The position numbers were made by a program, and so were the translations under genes. This document shows, piece by piece, positions 7,136 to 8,087 of a stretch of DNA of 8,087 nucleotides. The notes beneath the pieces were generated by a model, which saw only the letters and a program-made list of their open reading frames with translations, searched no databases and was not told the origin of the DNA. The stretch's first letter is position 1. Every line of letters starts with the position of its first letter. Source of the stretch: Nitrospirales bacterium (lineage in GTDB: Bacteria > Nitrospirota > Nitrospiria > Nitrospirales > UBA8639); NCBI GenBank assembly GCA_021604265.1, contig BQIY01000077.1, forward strand, positions 1 to 8,087. Direction: 5' to 3'.

Positions 7136-7204
7136 TTATGCAACAGCAGTAGTTCCCATTGTAAGCAGGACAAAAACCATGATACTGACGAAGAATGTTT
7201 TCAT
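7136..7204 (-). pseudogene. merP: Signal-peptide stub of merP, ended by TAA
   Basis: A 22-codon reading starting MKTFFVSIMVFVLL and ending with TTAVA followed by TAA (7138-7136). It is a textbook signal peptide with a lysine, a hydrophobic core and an A-x-A-type end, and the stop stands precisely where the mature MerP should begin. The ATG is preceded by GAGGAA at good spacing, and begins ten bases after the merT stop, exactly where merP sits in mer operons. The downstream HMA domain is in the same frame, so a single base change (for example from CAA, GAA or AAA) would explain it. Confidence 0.8.
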
Positions 7205-7214
7205 TGGTTTTTCC

Positions 7215-7562
7215 TCACAGTAACAATAGGCCAAATAATTCAACACCCAATGTACTCAGAATAAGAAGTGTGGCTATCCAAAGAGTCCCTTTCAACATTT
7301 GTTCTGACTGATGTGTGCTGCATGCCGCTCCTTCTTCACAGGACGTTTCAGGCTTGCCGTAGATCTTCCAAAATCCGATTCCTAGAAACACCAGGCTTTC
7401 CACAAGAAAAAAGGGTTGATACGGCGCAAGGGCTGTTACATAAGAAATCCATGCGCCACTGATGCCCAAAAGAAGCAAAGCAAAAGGCACGATGCAGCAT
7501 GTGGATGCCAGGACCGCTCCAATTAATCCTCCGGCAGCAAAAACGACTTTTCCCTTTATCAT
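7215..7562 (-). CDS. merT: MerT mercuric-ion transport protein
   Basis: Inner-membrane protein that in mer operons takes Hg(II) from MerP and brings it into the cytoplasm. It has 115 residues, usual MerT length, with three predicted membrane helices at about 7-33, 46-67 and 92-114. The vicinal cysteine pair C22-C23 sits in helix 1 within STCCIVPFALLLLGISGAW, the MerT signature. The second pair, C75 and C81, is in the cytoplasmic loop (CEEGAACST); these match the MerT positions usually numbered 24/25 and 76/82 with a shift of one. AAGGAG lies nine bases before the ATG. It is the first gene after the divergent operator and is followed after ten bases by the merP signal peptide. No mercuric reductase is seen in the window, so the fate of imported metal is open. 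Confidence 0.92.
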   Translation of the reverse strand: MIKGKVVFAAGGLIGAVLASTCCIVPFALLLLGISGAWISYVTALAPYQPFFLVESLVFLGIGFWKIYGKPETSCEEGAACSTHQSEQMLKGTLWIATLLILSTLGVELFGLLLL

Positions 7563-7578
7563 GAACTTTCTCTCCTTT

Positions 7579-7609
7579 ATGGTACAACCTGTAGTAACTA
7601 CAGATACAA
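7579..7609 (-). promoter_or_regulatory. MerR-type promoter of merT with 19-base spacer
   Basis: On the minus strand TTGTAT (7609-7604) and TACCAT (7584-7579) are separated by 19 bases rather than 17. This overlong spacer is the mark of promoters that MerR-family activators switch on by untwisting the DNA. The palindrome described at 7589-7603 fills most of the spacer. The -10 falls just ahead of the merT ribosome binding site, leaving a short leader. The merR promoter must also lie in this 74-base gap on the other strand; I could not place it with confidence. Confidence 0.75.
7589..7603. promoter_or_regulatory. Operator palindrome for the MerR-family regulator
   Basis: CTGTAGT-A-ACTACAG is a perfect palindrome with seven-base arms around one central base, lying between the divergent merT and merR genes and within the merT promoter spacer. 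The arm sequence differs from the GTAC-centred arms of Tn501/Tn21 mer operators and from the CCTTCC/GGAAGG arms of CueR sites, so it is its own variant. Confidence 0.75.
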
Positions 7610-7636
7610 GAGGTTTTTACTGAAAAGCGAACAGCC

Positions 7637-8032
7637 ATGTTAATAGGAACACTTTCACTGCGAACCGGGTGCCAGATTGAAACGATTCGGTATTACGAGC
7701 GTATAGGGTTGCTCCCCAAACCCCTGAGAACGGAAGGGGGGCACAGGATCTATACTAAAGAGCAAATGAAACGATTGGTCTTTATTCGGAGAAGTCGGGA
7801 ATTGGGGTTTTCCCTTGACGAAATTCGTACTCTGCTACGTCTGGTTGACGGCAAGCGGTATACGTGTCAGCAAGTCAAAACTATCATGGAGAAACACCTG
7901 GGAGATATTAAAAAGAAAATTTTCGATTTACGGCGTCTTCAAAAAGCTCTCGGGGATATTTCTGCCCGATGCGAAGGGACCCAGGTCCCAGAGTGCCCGA
8001 TTATTGATGTGTTATTTGAGGAGAGAAAGTAA
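7637..8032 (+). CDS. merR: MerR-family metal-responsive transcriptional regulator
   Basis: A 131-residue dimeric activator/repressor of the MerR family. Residues 2-26 form the winged helix-turn-helix (IGTLSLRTGCQIETIRYYERIGLLP), the wing follows with EGGHRIY, the second helical pair is at about 41-66 (RELGFSLDEIRTLL), and the dimer helix spans about 77-108. The metal site has C77, C112 and C120 (CEGTQVPECPII). C77 and C112 are 35 apart, as in mercury MerR (82 and 117). The C112-x7-C120 loop, however, has the length and numbering of the copper sensor CueR, which has serine at 77. It is transcribed away from merT across a shared operator. No strong Shine-Dalgarno precedes the ATG. The metal specificity, Hg(II) versus Cu(I)/Ag(I), cannot be settled from sequence; neighbours merT and merP favour mercury. 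Confidence 0.9.
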   Translation: MLIGTLSLRTGCQIETIRYYERIGLLPKPLRTEGGHRIYTKEQMKRLVFIRRSRELGFSLDEIRTLLRLVDGKRYTCQQVKTIMEKHLGDIKKKIFDLRRLQKALGDISARCEGTQVPECPIIDVLFEERK

Positions 8033-8087
8033 TGAATGCTGTGATTGTCTATATTAGTGCGGCAGTTGCTGAAATCGGAGGCTGTTT
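8032..8087 (+). CDS. YnfA-family small membrane protein, 5' fragment
   Basis: Eighteen complete codons are visible before the right edge: MNAVIVYISAAVAEIGGC. The hydrophobic first helix ending AEIGGC is the hallmark of the YnfA (UPF0060) family, four-helix inner-membrane proteins resembling small multidrug resistance exporters. The ATG shares its A with the TAA stop of merR, so the two are translationally coupled. Identification rests on a short stretch; the remaining roughly 90 residues are outside the window. Confidence 0.7.
   Translation, partial: MNAVIVYISAAVAEIGGC

Noticed and set aside
6899..7204. Stop codon in merP read as selenocysteine or recoding
   Set aside because: The codon is TAA, not TGA, and it lies outside the metal loop; selenocysteine insertion does not apply.
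7348..7638. Minus-strand 96-codon frame over merT and the operator
   Set aside because: It runs through the promoter region and in another frame of merT, which is a clear family member.

Overview
The window comes from a Gram-negative bacterium, since it encodes a three-part envelope-spanning efflux pump and several exported proteins. It is a compact metal-handling island, carrying copper/silver efflux genes and a mercury-type (mer) uptake and regulator module side by side. I cannot fix the species; a Nitrospirota-like or proteobacterial host would fit, but this is only an impression.

Layout on the minus strand, in transcription order: from about 7562 down to 6287 lies a run of small genes, merT (mercuric transporter), a merP-like metal-binding protein split by an in-frame TAA, a nine-cysteine GDCCVxC protein and a small exported cupredoxin. 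After a 128-base gap with its own promoter-like sequence comes an unrecognised exported 119-residue protein with three cysteines. A 142- to 154-base gap follows, depending on the start chosen for the outer-membrane gene. Then come the pump genes: outer-membrane TolC-family factor, CusB-type adaptor and CusA-type RND pump, the last leaving the window at base 1 after 1002 residues. The pump genes are tightly packed (13-base gap, then an 8-base overlap).

On the plus strand, divergent from merT, is a merR-family regulator. Its stop codon shares one base with the start of a YnfA-family membrane protein that runs off the right edge. The 74 bases between merT and merR hold a perfect 15-base palindrome inside a 19-base promoter spacer, the hallmark of MerR-type control.

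Read together (inference): the regulator senses a soft metal ion and activates the merT strand. MerT and the metal-binding proteins carry metal across the inner membrane or bind it, the cupredoxin and the small exported protein act in the periplasm, and CusCBA expels Cu(I)/Ag(I) from periplasm and cytoplasm to the outside. CusA keeps its three metal-path methionines and its proton-relay residues. No merA (mercuric reductase) is visible here. The most notable points are the stop codon exactly at the MerP signal-peptide junction, the regulator's mix of MerR-like and CueR-like metal-site features, and the methionine-rich ends of CusB. No gene-free stretch exceeds 300 bases, and I saw no tRNA, rRNA, CRISPR array or insertion sequence.
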